A stretch of DNA of 64,000 nt from Dryas octopetala. Its lineage: Eukaryota > Streptophyta > Magnoliopsida > Rosales > Rosaceae. The position numbers and the translations under genes were made by a program. Numbering within the stretch: the stretch's first letter is position 1; each line of letters begins with the position of its first letter. The notes below the pieces were generated by a model. That model was not told where the DNA came from, made no database searches, and was given only the letters and a program-made list of their open reading frames with translations. The stretch lies in the NCBI GenBank assembly GCA_963921425.1, contig OY992836.1, positions 9,191,825-9,255,824 on the forward strand. Direction: 5' to 3'. Positions 62,078-64,000 of this stretch are shown here, one piece after another.

Positions 62078-62170
62078 TCCGACCTGCCGGATTCGAACCA
62101 GCGACCTAAGGATAGCTATTAGGCACAAACCAACTACAGTCCTCCGCTCTACCAACTGAGCTAAGGTCGG
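62078..62170 (-). tRNA. tRNA-Tyr (anticodon GTA) with a 20-nt intron
   Basis: On the minus strand the acceptor arms CCGACCT and AGGTCGG pair perfectly and are followed by discriminator A. The D arm (GCTC/GAGC), anticodon stem (GAGGA/TCCTT) and T arm (GCTGG, TTCGAAT, CCGGC) are all intact. The loop CTGTAG places anticodon GTA at 62135-62137. A 20-nt intron (62114-62133) sits one base 3' of the anticodon, the canonical position; plant nuclear tRNA-Tyr genes are known to carry introns. The mature length is 73 nt without CCA. A CAA motif lies just upstream and a T6 run follows, so the gene looks functional. Confidence 0.96.
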
Positions 62171-62675
62171 ATGTTTGAAAGTCTTCGGCCCAAAATTTAT
62201 TTATTCAATTCCCTTCTACTATTTATGTTTATAGCATTCCCGATTATTATTGTATTTCTCCTTTTATTATTTTCCATTGTATATACAAGAAAATTCCAAA
62301 ATACCCTATAAGTATTTTATGTACTAGATTTTACTCAATCCTCTGACAATTTGGTGCCATTTGATTTGATTAAGGAGTTATGGACACTTGCCATATGTCC
62401 AATCTCAATTACTTTTCGGAGACATTGAGAGGAAAAATCCAATTCTGGAAAGAAAAAAATGTAAGGAAAATTTCTGATAATTAATTAAGGGCTAACCAAA
62501 TACATAGTAGGGTGTCCATATAAACTTCCGAAATCATAAAGAAACAGTAGCATTTCCAGTTTTAATTTCCTTTTGACATAAATATTCTGAATGAAAAATA
62601 GACTTATATAAGTCGGAAAAATTACACGAATTCCCCCATGAACTATTAAGGTTGTAGATCGAATTGAGATGAAGT

Positions 62676-63270
62676 TTAGGCTTGTCTAACACAAATTGCC
62701 ATCTTTTGTCCTTTCTCGCAGTGTTTTGGATGGATGCTAGTGAAGTAATGCATACCGGATTCCTTCAGTCTATACTTTTGTCGTCCATACCACAAATTAT
62801 ATCCCTGAGTGAGGTTACAATTCTCAAAATCTTCTTCCTGAACACGAGCTAAGTTGGTCCCTCCATTTCTATCATAAAAATCTGCGTACAAAAAACTTTT
62901 TGAATTTTGCAGCAGTAAAAGTAATAGAGACATCATATATTTATTAAAAAAAAAAAACAAGGAAAAGTTAAAGATTAATAGAATCACAATAAATTTATTG
63001 AACTACTAAATCATGTTTTCTCCATAAATTAAACCACGACTCAGTTAATTTGTCTGCTTATAATTAGTTGACAAGTTTACCTAATACGTCTGAAACAACA
63101 AATGTATATTGTTTAGCCCAAAGAAAATAAATGTTCCAAGAATAGAAAGAGTCCGGAGGTACAGTCCAACCAAGGTCACCTCCGACTGTATATATTTCAT
63201 CATCAGCTTCTACTGCAGGCAATAATACAATTGTTGCTGCCACCACTATAAAAGAAATTGCCACTTTCAT
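62676..63270 (-). CDS. Early nodulin-like phytocyanin (plastocyanin-like domain, copper site incomplete)
   Basis: Two exons: 63270-63081 (190 nt) and 62881-62676 (206 nt), with a GTAAAC donor and TACGCAG acceptor, giving 131 aa. The single intron lies at the position common in phytocyanin genes. I chose the Met at 63270 rather than the in-frame ATG at 63321, because it opens a clean signal peptide (residues 1-22, MKVAISFIVVAATIVLLPAV) and lies about 70 nt downstream of a TATAAA. The mature domain begins DDEIYTVGGDLGWTVPP. Cys85 and Cys118 should form the conserved disulfide, and NLT at 86-88 is a glycosylation site. Of the four usual copper ligands, His is replaced by Thr72 and Cys by Ser112, while His117 and Gln122 remain. 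This is the early-nodulin-like condition, in which copper is not bound. There is no Pro-rich or GPI tail, so the protein is probably soluble and extracellular. Confidence 0.87.
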
Positions 63271-63334
63271 AATTTGTTCCAACCTCGTGTTAGAAAATTG
63301 GTAATTAAGTGAAGTTTCCAATTGCGTTTCACAT

Positions 63335-63346
63335 TTTATAAAGAAA
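63335..63346 (-). promoter_or_regulatory. Probable TATA box of the phytocyanin gene
   Basis: On the minus strand this reads CTTTATAAAATG, about 70 nt before the chosen start codon. It supports the downstream ATG as the true start. Confidence 0.5.
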
Positions 63347-63527
63347 AAACTTCTATTGTTTAAAACTTTATTAAAAGAGGTGCAATTTTTTCTTTTTACA
63401 TTATTATAGTTTTATAGGTTCTTTTATTTCAGTTTGATTAATTTAATTTTATATGATTTTAACTTTTAGATTCTTTAAAAGGTAGTCAAAATAACATTAA
63501 CAGGGAAAAAAAAATGTGAGTATATAA

Positions 63528-63895
63528 GGGCCAGTTTGATGTTGCTGTAAGGAAAAACAACTGTAAAGTAAAGTCAGCTATAAAGTAAAGCAGTTGAGTA
63601 TTTGGTAAACTATGTTTTCAAAAGTGCTGTGAGTGTAAAAAAAGTATCAAAGTGTTTGGTAAATGTTAATGTAAAAGTGTCGTGGATGTGTATAATTACT
63701 AAAAATTGTTGCTGTGATTCACTGCAGTTTTTAAAAGCATATAGAAACATGTTTTTTGTTTTTGCTGTGGAGAGTTGAGAATTGTGGGGAAAAATATTTT
63801 TTAATTTTTTTACCAAGCACCAAAATTGTTGCAGATGATTGAGAATTGTCATTCACAGTAGCTTTTGGGTTCTCCACCGCAATCCCAAACGAGGC
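63528..63895. mobile_element. Degenerate TIR element of the 'cagtttgggattgcggtgg' type
   Basis: The left end GGCCAGTTTGATGTTGCTGT is matched by the inverted right end AGCCTCGTTTGGGATTGCGG. This is the common eudicot hAT-type MITE pattern. The target duplication is not clear. It lies upstream of the phytocyanin gene. Confidence 0.5.
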
Positions 63896-64000
63896 TTGAG
63901 TGAAACTATGAGAGGGTGTGCTTTTGATTTTTTTTTTTTTAAATCTTTATATTTTATACATTTGGTACTCAAATTTTGACCCGTATTTTAATAGGTCCAT

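Overview
This is plant nuclear DNA. It is very AT-rich, its genes are split by GT-AG introns, and it carries (TC)n and (TA)n microsatellites, foldback transposons, LINE traces, small LTR relics and an intron-containing tRNA-Tyr gene. Typical land-plant families (R2R3-MYB, WAK-type galacturonan-binding protein, phytocyanin) and the repeat types suggest a eudicot, possibly woody; the species cannot be fixed from the sequence. Positions 29136-29335 are a 200-base run of N.

Layout. 1-18.3 kb: no supportable gene; microsatellites, two minisatellites, tandem duplications and TIR transposons. 18.57-19.96 kb: a complete three-exon R2R3-MYB gene of the MYB53/92/93 type (343 aa). 20-29.6 kb: intergenic, with MITEs and the assembly gap. 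29.6-46 kb: the most unusual part. It holds a tandem family of short intronless genes that I cannot assign to any named family (33375, 38947, 43727 and a decayed copy at 45719), sharing an N-terminal motif close to MS-I/V-EALAMAG and, in three of the four, a C-terminal MKAK...W motif. Interleaved are three hAT-like elements of one family (30082-31263, 33852-35448, 36518-38115), each with inverted ends and its own 8-bp target duplication, sharing ends but carrying different interiors. The middle one carries a host gene fragment, the N-terminal half of THO complex subunit 7, in an open frame that runs on into the transposon end. A duplicated non-coding block (29.6-32.0 and 41.9-42.9 kb) lies upstream of two of the small genes; one copy preserves the empty site of the first hAT element.

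46-51.3 kb: repeats only. 51.89-54.57 kb: a complete four-exon alpha/beta-hydrolase gene (315 aa). 56.66-58.23 kb, minus strand: a two-exon secreted or membrane-tethered GUB_WAK-domain protein (306 aa). 59.25-60.34 kb: another hAT-like non-autonomous element with an 8-bp TSD. 62.08-62.17 kb, minus: tRNA-Tyr(GTA) with a 20-nt intron. 62.68-63.27 kb, minus: a two-exon early-nodulin-like phytocyanin (131 aa) lacking two copper ligands.

The protein genes do not form a pathway. The MYB, the GUB_WAK protein and the phytocyanin all belong to families tied to the cell wall or extracellular matrix, but their proximity looks incidental. A recurrent oddity is a set of tiny insertions (10-30 nt, a T or A run plus a few bases such as GGCCA or GGTCA), each between direct repeats of 13-18 nt. 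They look like extremely truncated LINE/SINE insertions, and three of them lie beside the small genes.
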